Under the pieces are notes generated by a model. It saw only the letters and a list, made by a program, of their open reading frames with translations. It was not told the DNA's origin and did no database searches. Below, one piece after another: positions 53,809 to 62,931 of a stretch of DNA of 64,000 nucleotides. Position 1 is the first letter of the stretch; every line of letters begins with the position of its first letter. The position numbers were made by a program, and so were the translations under genes. Source of the DNA: Pontibacter sp. E15-1 (GTDB lineage: Bacteria > Bacteroidota > Bacteroidia > Cytophagales > Hymenobacteraceae); contig NZ_JAKVIR010000013.1 of assembly GCF_022601975.1 (NCBI RefSeq), positions 1-64,000 of the forward strand, given 5' to 3'.

Positions 53809-56800
53809 TTATTCTTTCAGCAATTTGATGTAGTGGGTTTCGCCCCCTACCTGTGCCCGGATGATGTAGAGGCCTTTCGGCAAGTTGCTGTCAAGCATCA
53901 GTTTTTCCGTCGTGAAGCCTTTTTGCACCTGCATAGTGCGCTTCAGCAACTGCTTGCCCACGGCATCTGTCACCACTATCTGGGCTTCCCCATCTGTGTC
54001 TGCCGCGATATCCAGGGTTACCTCGCTCTGGAACGGGTTCGGGAAGACGATCACTTTGTTGGCCAGATTGCCAAACGTTACGGCTTTCGGCCCGAACATT
54101 TCGAAGGTGCCGTTCACGTCTATCTGCTTCAGGCGGTAGTAGCGCGTGCCATACTTGCCATTTTCCATGTCCGTGAACGCATACAGCTGCTTGGTGCTGG
54201 AGTTTCCGTTTTTAGTAGGTATGAAAGTCAGCTTTCGGTAGTTAAACCCGTCAGACGACACCTGCACCTCGAAGCCCGTGTTGTCCAGTTCCATGGCGGT
54301 CGCCCACTCCAGCACCACTTGGTTGCCCTGCCTGTTGGCGTTGAGGTAGATGATTTCGACGGGGAAGACGGAAACCGGGCCTGCTGCAAGTTGTTGGAAT
54401 GTTGCAGTATAGCAGGCATTTTTCTTAAAGGTAATGGTTAGACTCAGCTCTGTATAATCAGTTGGCATTGTAAATCGTACTATAGGTGAGTTGTCTCCCA
54501 CTGGCATTTTACCTCCAGAAGTCGTGGTTAAAAACCATTGATAACGTTCTGCATCATTATTATTGCGCACATTAGACTCTTCCACAGAAAATGTCGCTTC
54601 TTTGCCAGCTTCTAAACTTGTCTGACTAGTAATTTCAGTACCGTTGGCATAAATTTCACCTGTTGGGATGGATCTCGGAGCTATGGTCACATTTTTGGTC
54701 AGTGTGTTAGCGCAGCCGTTGCTACCAGTGTAGCTATACTCAATAATATAATCACCAGCACCCAGGGTAGAGGGATTAAACACAGTAGCATTGCTTTCCC
54801 TTACCGTTGTACCCTGAAGAATTCGGAAGGTTCCGCCTGCAGGATTTCCTGTTAGTGCTTGGCTTGGATCTGAAATACAGTAGCTGGAGGCTGCTGGTGA
54901 ACTGATTGCTAATGTTGGAAGTTCATTTATTATTGCGTCAACAGGCACTCTTTCACTTTCACAACCTGATGCTGCATTAACGGTTGAAACCCAGAACGTT
55001 TGATTAGTCTCTACGTTTGCAATCTCGTAGCTTAAGCCTTCGTTCAGGATGTCAGTACTTACATTACTTGCATACCATCGGTTAACTGTGCCATTTGTGC
55101 CCAACGTGGAAGTTAGTGTTAATGCACCAGGGCCGCACCTTTCGTTCGATGTAACTCCTGGGATTCCAGGCTTCGGACTAACGGTTACACTTATAGGATC
55201 TGCTGTCGTGGTATTGCAGTTAAGCGTTGTACTAACGTCAGTGACACGTACAGTATAGCTACCCTCTTCAGCAGTCACAAAGTTAATTCTAGTTTCCCCT
55301 GCTATCAATAGTCCATTATTCAACCACTGGTAATTGTAAGTTCTACCAACTGGTGCACTTGGACCCTGCAACGTAACTGTGTTCCCTTCACATAAATTTT
55401 GGTTACCAATAACAACTATATCAGCTGTAGGTGCCTGATTTATAGTGACTGTGGTTGGAGCAGATAATTTGCTACAATTGTTATCATTTGTGGCTTGCAG
55501 GGTATAACTACCACCTTCTGAGGCAACAAAGCTAGCACCTACTCCTACCTGCACCCCATCTTTAAACCATATAAAGCTGGTACCGGTATCAGAGCTGGCA
55601 TTAAGAGTAACACTACCACCTTCACAAACCGCTACAGGTCCGGTTGGCGTCACAACTGCCGTCGGCAGAGGATTTACAGTAACCGCTACAGGCGCTGATA
55701 CAGCAATACACCCAGCGCTTGTAACTTCCACTGTATAAGTACCCGAAGCACTTACGCGCAGATTAAAATCAAATCCAATAGGATTCGTGTTTCCTTCCTG
55801 GAACCAACGATAGGTATAACCATCTACCTGAGGTGCATTAAGGAAAATGGCATCTCCTTGGCAAAAGGTGGTAGGGCCGCTTGGAGTAATTGTAGTCTGT
55901 GGCTGCGGATTTACTGCCAGACCGACAGTGCTTACAGCGTCTGTACATGTTTCAGCGGCTCTGGTAGCTGTTAATGAGATAATGGCATTGCCTGATCCTG
56001 TTGAAACTACAGTTGCTGTAGCTACCCCATTGTTGTAAACAGGGTTCTGAATCACGAAGTCTGGGTTATTGGAGGCCCATATGGCTGAGCTTCCCACATA
56101 AGAGCCACTTATAGAAAAACTGTTTGTATTATCAGTACCGATACATTGGGTTTGATTTGAGCCATCAATTGAAGCCGTTGGTTGAGGATAAACTGTTACC
56201 TGTACCTCTATCGATGCCTTTTCACAACTGGTGTTCTTCACCACCACATAGTATGTGCCTGTTGTTGTTGCTCTGTAAATTCTATTAGTTTGTCCTTGTA
56301 GTACACCTGCTTCATTATACCATTGGTAGGTATAGGTTTCTCCTGCTGGAGCCTGGTTAGCACGAAGATCTACAAAGCCGCCCTGGCAAAACTCTGGACC
56401 GTTTGTAAAGACACCATCATAGCTGATTGCGGCTTCTGTTTCTGTGCCCACCGTAACTACCCGTTCCTCCGATGTATTCGTACACCCTTTACCAGTAGTT
56501 ATTTTAACAGTATAGCTACCTGACAAAGTCGCATCATAGAAGGGTATGGATGAATCAGAAGTTAACGGGTTTCCATCCAGAAACCATTCGTAGGTATAAA
56601 CCTGCCCAGAAGGTGCATTCGGTGCTCTCAGCCGAACTGATCCACCCACGCAGAAATCTACTGGGCCTTCAGCCGTGATGCTAGCAACTGGCGTTGGATT
56701 TACTGTTACTGTTATCGGAGCGGAAGTATTAGAACAGCCATTTGCTGTTACTATCACGCGGTAATCACCGGCTTGTGATACTGCTAAGGAAGAATTTGAT

Positions 56801-58602
56801 TGGCCGGTAATAATAGAACCGTTAAGAGTCCAGACGTAGGTATAATCTGTACCTGTTTGGGCATTTAGTGTAAGAGATTCTCCTGCGCATATCTCTCCAT
56901 TATTGGCGGGTGGGTTGATGCTAGCAATTGGTAAGGGTTTCTCAGTAACAGTAGTGGCCGCAGACATCTTGCTACATCCATTGTTTGTAACCTGCACGGT
57001 ATAGCTTCCGATTTCATTGGCAGCAAAACTTACTCCTGTACCTACCTGTTCCCCATCTTTAAACCAGATGTATGAATTCCCCGAGGCCGTTTGGGCACTG
57101 AGCGTTACACTACTGCCTGCGCAATAAGATGCTGTAGCCCCCTGCACGATAACAGCTGTTGGAAGCGACTTTACAGTAACTGTAACAGCTACCCTACTAC
57201 TCGTCTCACATTGGGTGGCACTATTATAGCCAGCCGCATAGAGGGTAGTTGTGATTGTTAAGTTACTACGCGTTAGCGTACTAGCCTGCCCTGACAAAAC
57301 CCCTTCCCCCAAAAAAGAGGTACTCCCGGTTGGTGTACTGTACCATCTCACAGCAGTGCTGTTATCTCCCAATGTAGCCTGGAAAGTAGCACTCTCACCT
57401 GCGCAAATAGAGTTAGGTGTTACACTCGTATTAGTTGGCAGCCCTGGCAAAGGGTTGACAGTTACCGTTACCGGGCTAGAAGCCGTACTTGAACATCCAC
57501 CTGTAGAAGTTGTAATAACAACCGAATAGTCACCTGAAGCTGTAGCGGCATAGGTAACGCCCGTAGCGCTAGGAATAGCAGTACTGCCATTAAACCATTG
57601 ATATGTATAATTACCACTTGCAGGAGTTGGATTAGTTGGATTTGCAACAGCAGTTAAAGCTACCTGGCCACCTTGGCATACCGCTGCAGGACTTACCGGA
57701 TTTATGGAGGCAGTTGGTGTTTGCATCGCCCTTGCAGTTACGGCTACCCTTGATGTACTTTCACAACCAGTTGTAGAATTATAGCTACCTACATAAACTG
57801 TTCTTGCTGTACCTTCGGAGAGTGTAGGAGAGTAACTCAGTCCCTCCTGTAATAGAAGTCCACCTATTGGCGCATCATACCATCTGTTTGTAGCCCCCTC
57901 AGCAGGAACGTTTCCGGCAGCAACCGTACTTGTCAAATTGACTGTTCCGGCGCCGCATCGGGCTACAGCTGTATTAGTTACAGTTGGCTGATTGAGATTA
58001 GTACACGATCGTGAAACTTCTAAATCATCAAGAAGCAAGGTGGCATTGTTAACATTACTTGCAATCCGAAGTGCCAAATATTGCCCTGTAACAGGTGTGG
58101 AGACAGTGAAATTTATTGTGAAATTTGTTAAACTAGTGGTGTTTATAGTGGTCTTGTTAGGCGTAAGTAATAAACCATCTTTACTTCCGGCCACCGCCGA
58201 AGATACTCCTCTCCAAACTTCTATTTCAGCAGGAGAATTTGCATTTACTTGCGCTTTAAAACTAATGCTGTAGGTATATCCCGGATCAAAATTGAAGGTT
58301 GTTGAATTAATTACAACATAACCATTATATCCTTTTTTGGACGCATCTCCATTATTTCCAGTTGCTCTTATTGCTCCAGTAGCTCCGCTGCTTATAACTA
58401 TAGAAGCACCACTTTGTGTTTGATTTTGAGCAGTAACTTGGCTTGCCTGAGCAGCAGTAGTAAAGGTATTGGGGCCATAAAGCGTCTGCGCCGACGCGAC
58501 TTGGGCTAGCAGCATAAAGACCAACAGCAATAAGCCTGCGGCTGTATTGAAGTATCTTGCTCTATTGCAGCAGGCAATCAGTCCGGTAAAGTTTTCTAGC
58601 AT
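53809..58602 (-). CDS. Large T9SS-exported cell-surface protein with Ig/PKD-like repeats
   Basis: A 1597-residue surface protein. The N-terminus is long and basic before a signal segment (LLLLVFMLLAQVASAQ). Residues about 40-200 resemble a carbohydrate-binding-like jelly-roll (YTYSISFKAQVN). About ten Ig/PKD-like modules follow, each with a Cys in FCxGGSVxL, an aromatic YxYxW and a closing SYTVxVT...GC segment. The last 80 residues (PNPFQSEVTLDIA ... LPKGLYIIRAQVGGETHYIKLLKE) form a type A T9SS sorting domain, which is cleaved on export. Base composition across the repeats is more AT-rich than its surroundings. Likely an adhesin; binding target unknown. Confidence 0.9.
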   Translation of the reverse strand: MLENFTGLIACCNRARYFNTAAGLLLLVFMLLAQVASAQTLYGPNTFTTAAQASQVTAQNQTQSGASIVISSGATGAIRATGNNGDASKKGYNGYVVINSTTFNFDPGYTYSISFKAQVNANSPAEIEVWRGVSSAVAGSKDGLLLTPNKTTINTTSLTNFTINFTVSTPVTGQYLALRIASNVNNATLLLDDLEVSRSCTNLNQPTVTNTAVARCGAGTVNLTSTVAAGNVPAEGATNRWYDAPIGGLLLQEGLSYSPTLSEGTARTVYVGSYNSTTGCESTSRVAVTARAMQTPTASINPVSPAAVCQGGQVALTAVANPTNPTPASGNYTYQWFNGSTAIPSATGVTYAATASGDYSVVITTSTGGCSSTASSPVTVTVNPLPGLPTNTSVTPNSICAGESATFQATLGDNSTAVRWYSTPTGSTSFLGEGVLSGQASTLTRSNLTITTTLYAAGYNSATQCETSSRVAVTVTVKSLPTAVIVQGATASYCAGSSVTLSAQTASGNSYIWFKDGEQVGTGVSFAANEIGSYTVQVTNNGCSKMSAATTVTEKPLPIASINPPANNGEICAGESLTLNAQTGTDYTYVWTLNGSIITGQSNSSLAVSQAGDYRVIVTANGCSNTSAPITVTVNPTPVASITAEGPVDFCVGGSVRLRAPNAPSGQVYTYEWFLDGNPLTSDSSIPFYDATLSGSYTVKITTGKGCTNTSEERVVTVGTETEAAISYDGVFTNGPEFCQGGFVDLRANQAPAGETYTYQWYNEAGVLQGQTNRIYRATTTGTYYVVVKNTSCEKASIEVQVTVYPQPTASIDGSNQTQCIGTDNTNSFSISGSYVGSSAIWASNNPDFVIQNPVYNNGVATATVVSTGSGNAIISLTATRAAETCTDAVSTVGLAVNPQPQTTITPSGPTTFCQGDAIFLNAPQVDGYTYRWFQEGNTNPIGFDFNLRVSASGTYTVEVTSAGCIAVSAPVAVTVNPLPTAVVTPTGPVAVCEGGSVTLNASSDTGTSFIWFKDGVQVGVGASFVASEGGSYTLQATNDNNCSKLSAPTTVTINQAPTADIVVIGNQNLCEGNTVTLQGPSAPVGRTYNYQWLNNGLLIAGETRINFVTAEEGSYTVRVTDVSTTLNCNTTTADPISVTVSPKPGIPGVTSNERCGPGALTLTSTLGTNGTVNRWYASNVSTDILNEGLSYEIANVETNQTFWVSTVNAASGCESERVPVDAIINELPTLAISSPAASSYCISDPSQALTGNPAGGTFRILQGTTVRESNATVFNPSTLGAGDYIIEYSYTGSNGCANTLTKNVTIAPRSIPTGEIYANGTEITSQTSLEAGKEATFSVEESNVRNNNDAERYQWFLTTTSGGKMPVGDNSPIVRFTMPTDYTELSLTITFKKNACYTATFQQLAAGPVSVFPVEIIYLNANRQGNQVVLEWATAMELDNTGFEVQVSSDGFNYRKLTFIPTKNGNSSTKQLYAFTDMENGKYGTRYYRLKQIDVNGTFEMFGPKAVTFGNLANKVIVFPNPFQSEVTLDIAADTDGEAQIVVTDAVGKQLLKRTMQVQKGFTTEKLMLDSNLPKGLYIIRAQVGGETHYIKLLKE

Positions 58603-58672
58603 AAAAAAGGGTTTAAAAATAGCCTATAAGCGTTGGTGTATAAAGTGTTAACTGCATACAATGCAGCGAAAA

Positions 58673-58692
58673 CAAGGCTCCGAAGGGCCTTG
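58673..58692 (-). terminator. Terminator-like hairpin in leader of T9SS gene
   Basis: On the minus strand CAAGGC-CCTTCGGA-GCCTTG (58692-58673) has a TTCG loop and is followed by TTTTCG. It lies 70 bases before the T9SS gene ATG, so it would act on that gene's leader rather than after a gene. Confidence 0.6.
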
Positions 58693-58715
58693 CTACAGAA
58701 GGGTGAAATGCAGTA

Positions 58716-58757
58716 GTAATGCACCAGTTGCCTTTTCCGAGGCAGTTGCCGCATTAC
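58716..58757. repeat. Structured segment upstream of leader terminator
   Basis: GTAATGC (58716-58722) is inverted as GCATTAC (58751-58757). Between them CAGTTGCC occurs twice in direct orientation. A further small stem AGCGC/GCGCT lies near 58820. Together with 58673-58692 this makes a folded leader of about 180 bases. Confidence 0.45.
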
Positions 58758-58849
58758 AGAATGGAATAGCCGTTTTTACCGTCTACCCGATAGAGATTCA
58801 GGGGCGCAGGCAGCGCGTTTGCAGCGCTACCTTTTTCTATAATTTCCTG

Positions 58850-59130
58850 CTATATTTAAAATACCTAAGAATATATATAGCAATAAATATTTTACTTTGT
58901 ATATATAACATTTAACTATTACAATACATTTACCTTGAATGCTTAAATAAGTTACACCATTAATAAAATTAATTCTATATCATCCACAAAGCATATATAT
59001 AAATTTTATTATACTAAGCCCTACAGCAACAGAATCAAACAAAAGGCATATAATGCCATGCCTGAAAATTCCAAAAAAATCACAGCGGAGTACCTACAGC
59101 CAACCTGGCATGCGGCTGCGTGCGCAGTAA
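58850..59130. other. Very AT-rich noncoding stretch
   Basis: Long runs of A/T with TATATA words, no coding features and no exact promoter on either strand. An 84-codon frame overlapping its start (58661-58915) is not credible as a protein. Confidence 0.45.
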
Positions 59131-59167
59131 GCTGAGAGAGGAAGGGCATACCCTTGGTATAACCTGA
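59131..59167 (+). promoter_or_regulatory. TPP-riboswitch-like core, incomplete
   Basis: GCTGAGA, then ACCCTTGG and AACCTGA occur in the order and approximate spacing of the thiamine pyrophosphate riboswitch core. The expected 3' half (TAATxCCAGCG-like) is absent, replaced by AAGTGCAGCC, and the 5' GGGGTGC partner is only loosely matched by GGAGTACC near 59096. No thiamine gene follows. It may be a remnant or a chance match. Confidence 0.35.
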
Positions 59168-59210
59168 AAGTGCAGCCAAACCACCCATAGTATAAAACAC
59201 GATAAAGCCG

Positions 59211-59218
59211 TACCTTTG
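59211..59218 (+). promoter_or_regulatory. -7 element before the acidic hypothetical gene
   Basis: TACCTTTG at 59211-59218, 25 bases before the ATG at 59244. No TTG at the usual -33 spacing. Transcripts from here would not include the TPP-like segment. Confidence 0.5.
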
Positions 59219-59243
59219 CAGCCCTTACAAGACTAAAAGACCT

Positions 59244-59783
59244 ATGAGTGCCAGAAGCGTAGCGCTATTACTTGAAACCGCCTACGACAGCGAGCAGCTG
59301 CCTGTAGCGGAAGATGCGGCAGGCCAGATTTACCTGGATTTCGAAAAAGCCCACAAGTCCTCCCGGTTATCGGCTGGCAAAGCGCCTGAAGAGCTGAACT
59401 TCCGGTTCGAGCGGCTGCGTCTGGTGGTGGCGCTCGCCTTCGTGAAAGCCTTCACGCGCCTCTCCAACAACGAGAAAAGCGTGGAGGTGCTGGAACTGCT
59501 GGAGCAGGCCCTGCAGGCCAAAAGCACGAAGGAGATTGACAAGGTGGTGCAAAAGAAGATCGCCGCGTTCGACAACCTGTACCACGAGATATTTGTGAAT
59601 GAGCAGCGCGAGCAACTGTTGGGCCTTTTCGAGCAGACCCTGGATGCCGCATCGAAGGAGGAACTGGACGAGCTGATTTTTGAAGGCCTGGAACTGATGC
59701 AGGACATCAACTGGGAGGCCGACAAAGAGGATGACCCGGATGATATGGAGCCGCTGGACGAGGATTTCCTGAAAAACCTGTAA
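59244..59783 (+). CDS. Acidic helical protein upstream of queA, unknown
   Basis: Not recognised. A 179-residue protein, predicted mostly helical, with Leu/Glu-rich segments (VEVLELLEQALQAKSTKEIDKVV, EQREQLLGLFEQTLDAASKEELDEL) and a strongly acidic tail (EADKEDDPDDMEPLDEDF). The middle has FERLRLVVALAFVKAFTRLSNN, a possible amphipathic or buried helix. No signal peptide. It is 78 bases upstream of queA on the same strand and may be cotranscribed with it. The helical and acidic character could suit a binding or adaptor role, but nothing specific can be claimed. Confidence 0.75.
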   Translation: MSARSVALLLETAYDSEQLPVAEDAAGQIYLDFEKAHKSSRLSAGKAPEELNFRFERLRLVVALAFVKAFTRLSNNEKSVEVLELLEQALQAKSTKEIDKVVQKKIAAFDNLYHEIFVNEQREQLLGLFEQTLDAASKEELDELIFEGLELMQDINWEADKEDDPDDMEPLDEDFLKNL

Positions 59784-59861
59784 GCTCTGCCCTGCCGCCT
59801 CAGCGCTGTACGTGAAGCGATACGCCGATAGTAGCCCATTACACACGCATACCCTACTCCT

Positions 59862-61073
59862 ATGACGGACCCCAAAAAGCTGGCGATAAAAGATTTTGTC
59901 TATCCGCTGCCCGACGAGCGTATCGCCAGGTTCCCACTGCCTGAGCGCGACCACTCCAAGCTGCTCCAATACAAGGGCGGCCATATCTCCGATCATACCT
60001 TTACCGACCTGCCCGGGCTGCTGCCCCCGCAGACGCTGCTGGTGTTTAACGATACGAAGGTGGTGCAGGCGCGGCTGCAGTTTCAGAAAGAGACGGGCGG
60101 CACGGTGGAGATTTTCTGCCTGGAGCCAGTGGCTCCCTACCGCGAGGTGCAGCTGGCCATGCAGCAAACAGGAAACTGCGTCTGGAAGTGCCTGGTAGGC
60201 AACAACAAGCGCTGGAAAAGCGGACCGGTGCAGCTGCGTTTTGACGGCGGTATGCTGCAGGCCACGCGCGAGGCACAGCAAGAAGGTCATTTCCTGATAC
60301 GTTTCACGTGGGAACCTGCCGAACTGCCCTTCGCGGAGGTGCTGGAGCGCTGCGGCAAACTGCCCCTGCCCCCCTACCTCAACCGCGACCTGACCCCTGA
60401 CGACCATATCCGCTACCAGACGATTTACGCCAACCAGCAGGGCGCGGTGGCGGCCCCCACGGCGGGCCTGCATTTTACTGAGCGAGTGATGGCAAGCCTC
60501 CAGGAGCAACACATCACATCAGCTTACCTGACGCTGCACGTGGGCGCGGGCACCTTTAAGCCCGTGAAAGCGGAGGTGATGGAGGCGCACGAGATGCACG
60601 CCGAGCAGTTATACATTACCCGGCCGCTGCTGCAGCGCCTGGCCCGGCAACTCGGAAAGCCGGTGATCCCGGTGGGCACCACCAGCATGCGGTCACTGGA
60701 GAGTTTGTATTGGCTGGGGGCCAAAGCGATCCAGACGCCGGATATGCTTTTGAGCGAACTGCATGTGAGCCAGTGGCAGGCATATGAGGCCACCGCGCTG
60801 CCCACCGCCACCGAGGCAGTCGAGGCCCTGCTGCAGTATATGGACCGGCATAAAACCAGCTTCCTGCATGCCAGCACCCAGATCATCATCGCGCCCGGCT
60901 ATACCTTCCGCATCTGCAACGGCCTGATCACGAATTTCCACCAGCCCGAAAGCACGCTGCTGCTACTGGTATCCGCCCTGATCGGGGAAGACTGGCGCAA
61001 GGTATATGCCCACGCGCTGCAGCACGACTACCGCTTCCTGAGCTACGGAGACAGCTCGCTACTGCTGCCCTAA
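59862..61073 (+). CDS. queA: S-adenosylmethionine:tRNA ribosyltransferase-isomerase
   Basis: Transfers the ribosyl part of S-adenosylmethionine to preQ1 in tRNA to make epoxyqueuosine, a late step in queuosine synthesis. Signatures are FNDTKVVQARL, YQTIYANQQGAVAAPTAGLHF, HVGAGTFKPVK and GTTSMRSLES, plus the ending GLITNFHQPESTLLLLVSAL. The length of 403 residues exceeds the E. coli enzyme (356). The ATG at 59862 gives a typical N-terminus. A queD-family gene lies at 10566, so the pathway is represented twice in this window but not as an operon. Confidence 0.93.
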   Translation: MTDPKKLAIKDFVYPLPDERIARFPLPERDHSKLLQYKGGHISDHTFTDLPGLLPPQTLLVFNDTKVVQARLQFQKETGGTVEIFCLEPVAPYREVQLAMQQTGNCVWKCLVGNNKRWKSGPVQLRFDGGMLQATREAQQEGHFLIRFTWEPAELPFAEVLERCGKLPLPPYLNRDLTPDDHIRYQTIYANQQGAVAAPTAGLHFTERVMASLQEQHITSAYLTLHVGAGTFKPVKAEVMEAHEMHAEQLYITRPLLQRLARQLGKPVIPVGTTSMRSLESLYWLGAKAIQTPDMLLSELHVSQWQAYEATALPTATEAVEALLQYMDRHKTSFLHASTQIIIAPGYTFRICNGLITNFHQPESTLLLLVSALIGEDWRKVYAHALQHDYRFLSYGDSSLLLP

Positions 61074-61104
61074 CTGCTATAGCCTCACATTCACAGTTCC
61101 CATA

Positions 61105-61138
61105 ACCTCACAGTGTCCGAAGGTCCTGTGAGTGTTTG
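61105..61138. repeat. Dispersed 34-bp palindromic element, copy B (left arm)
   Basis: It runs ACCTCACAGTG to GTGAGTGTTTG with inner inverted CTCACAG/CTGTGAG. It is inverted relative to the right arm 61257-61290, matching 31 of 34 positions. It starts 31 bases after the queA stop. Confidence 0.8.
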
Positions 61139-61155
61139 GCAGCTACAGGGCTAAC

Positions 61156-61257
61156 AGCTTTGCCATGGTTAGCCCAGTTACAAGGCGTCAGCTTTGCCAT
61201 GGTTAGCCTAGCTACAGGGCGTCAGCTTTGCCATGGTTAGCCCAGTTACAAGGCGTC
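61156..61257. repeat. 34-bp tandem repeat, three copies
   Basis: Exact period 34: copies at 61156-61189, 61190-61223 and 61224-61257. Each begins AGCTTTGCCATGGTTAGCC and ends GGCGTC. Copies 1 and 3 are identical; copy 2 differs at four positions. A partial unit (AGCTACAGGGCTAAC) precedes copy 1. There are no spacers, so this is not a CRISPR array. Confidence 0.9.
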
Positions 61258-61290
61258 AGACACTCACAGGTCCTTCGGACGCTGTGAGGT
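61257..61290. repeat. Dispersed 34-bp palindromic element, copy C (right arm), terminator-like
   Basis: Inverted counterpart of the left arm. On the plus strand CTCACAG..TCC-TTC-GGA..CTGTGAG forms a stem followed by GTCTTTT, so it could terminate plus-strand transcripts from queA. It ends 17 bases before the stop of the M28 peptidase. Confidence 0.8.
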
Positions 61291-61307
61291 CTTTTGCTGC
61301 CATCCCG

Positions 61308-62708
61308 TTACAGGCCATACTCGGATATGAGGTATACCAGCGAGGCCATACCGGCTGCGCCAAGTTGCATCTCGCGGCGGTTCACGTTCTCGAACACGTC
61401 TATACTGGTATGGTGATAATCGAAGTAGCGCTGTGAGTCTGGCCGGTAGCCGATGAGGGCCACCGATCCCTGTCCTTTCAGCGGGCCGATGTCGGAGCCG
61501 CCGTGCCCCATGCCGTACTCCGACAGGCCGTAGGGCTCCAGCATGGGCTTCCAGGCCTTCAGTTTGGCGAGCTGCGCGTTGCTGCCCTCCATGCTGAAGC
61601 CGCGCGGGGTAAAGCCGCCCGCATCCGACTCGATGGCAGCCACGTGCTTCTCGCCTTTGGCTTTGGCCACCTCCGCGTATTTTATACCCCCGCGCAGTCC
61701 GTTCTCCTCATTCATAAACAGCACGGCCCGCACGGTGCGCTTGGGTTTGATGCCCAGTTCCTTGAACAGGCGCAGCACCTCGATAGACTGCATACAACCC
61801 GTGCCATCGTCGTGGGCCCCTTCGCCCAGGTCCCAGGAGTCGAGGTGGCCGCCTACGGCGATGATCTCATCTGGCTTCTCTGTTCCCTTCAGCTCCCCGA
61901 TCACGTTGTACGACAGCACGTCGGGCAGCATCTCGGAGGTCATGCGCATGTAAAACTTCAGGTTCGGATCCTCTTTCAGGAGGCTGCTGAGCCGCTCGGC
62001 GTCGTTGGTGCTGATGGCCGCTGCCGGTATTTTGGTTACGCCGTCTTCGTAGCGGGTATTGCCGGTATGGGGCACGTCCTGCAGTTCGTTTGCCATGGAG
62101 CGCACCAGCACCCCTGCTGCCCCGAGCCTGGCTGCCGCTACCGGGCCGCCGCCGCGCTGGTCCACAGCGCCGCTGTACGAGGCCATGGTCTGCACGTGGG
62201 TATTGTCAAAAGGCCGGTTGAAGAACACAATCTTGCCCTTTACCTTCTTTTTGCCCAGCTTCTCCAGCTCCTCAAAGTTCTGCACCTCAACCACCTCCGC
62301 GCTCAGGCCCTGTTTGCCTGTGCCCACAGAGGCACCCAACGCTGCGATGTTCATATCGGCGTTGCCGATCATTTTGGAGTTGTAGACACGGCCGATCTCC
62401 TTGTCGCCGCGCACCCAGTGGGGCACCATCACGGGCTGCAGGTATACGGTGTCGAGGTCCAGCCGCTGCATTACCTGCCGGGTCCATTCCACGGCCGCGG
62501 CGGCCTGCGGCGAGCCGCTGAGGCGCGCCCCGATTCGCTTGGTCAGGTAGCGCAGGTTCTCATAGCTCTCGGTGCTGGTGAGGGCCTCGCTGTAGAGTTT
62601 TCGGATGATGACTGAGTCGGAAGGAGCTTGCTGCTGTGCCACGGCAGGCAGTGTAAAGGCGGTGGCGGCTGCAATCAGAAAGTAGCGTAATTTACGTGTA
62701 GTGCGCAT
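61308..62708 (-). CDS. Secreted M28-family zinc aminopeptidase with PA domain
   Basis: A 466-residue exported metallopeptidase. The signal peptide ends near LPAVAQQ. A PA-type insert covers about residues 120-240, then the M28 catalytic core: GGHLDSWD (His, Asp), GAHDDGTG (bridging Asp), MNEENGLRGG (catalytic and ligand Glu), ESDAGG (Asp) and DYHHTSID (His). All five zinc-ligand positions and the catalytic Glu are present. It resembles plasma glutamate carboxypeptidase-like aminopeptidases. It is a single gene between two repeat regions. Confidence 0.93.
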   Translation of the reverse strand: MRTTRKLRYFLIAAATAFTLPAVAQQQAPSDSVIIRKLYSEALTSTESYENLRYLTKRIGARLSGSPQAAAAVEWTRQVMQRLDLDTVYLQPVMVPHWVRGDKEIGRVYNSKMIGNADMNIAALGASVGTGKQGLSAEVVEVQNFEELEKLGKKKVKGKIVFFNRPFDNTHVQTMASYSGAVDQRGGGPVAAARLGAAGVLVRSMANELQDVPHTGNTRYEDGVTKIPAAAISTNDAERLSSLLKEDPNLKFYMRMTSEMLPDVLSYNVIGELKGTEKPDEIIAVGGHLDSWDLGEGAHDDGTGCMQSIEVLRLFKELGIKPKRTVRAVLFMNEENGLRGGIKYAEVAKAKGEKHVAAIESDAGGFTPRGFSMEGSNAQLAKLKAWKPMLEPYGLSEYGMGHGGSDIGPLKGQGSVALIGYRPDSQRYFDYHHTSIDVFENVNRREMQLGAAGMASLVYLISEYGL

Positions 62709-62828
62709 TAAGTATAATCAAATGAGTAGTTGTCGGTAGGTTTTCGGTTTGAGGATTCAAGATAGCGAATTTATGTCAGGACATGAAACCGACGCAACGC
62801 TAGCCAAATGAGAATTAGCGCTCATAGC

Positions 62829-62846
62829 GGCAGGTTCTGACCTGCC
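62829..62846. repeat. Small palindrome related to repeat B
   Basis: GGCAGGTTCTGACCTGCC, a 7-bp stem with 4-base loop. Its GGT...GACCTG layout resembles the 50561-50580 palindrome. It lies 120 bases upstream of the M28 gene in a gap with no gene. Confidence 0.45.
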
Positions 62847-62931
62847 TGCCCATACCTCGGCATAAGCTAGCAGACATAGGTCTGTGAAAGGAATAAAGGA
62901 AAGACACCTTTATACTTTCGCTGCCCGGTCG

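Noticed and set aside
58661..58915. 84-codon plus frame
   Set aside because: It covers the structured leader and AT-rich DNA, and has no coherent composition.
61156..61257. CRISPR array
   Set aside because: The three 34-bp units are directly abutting with no spacers, and no cas gene is near.
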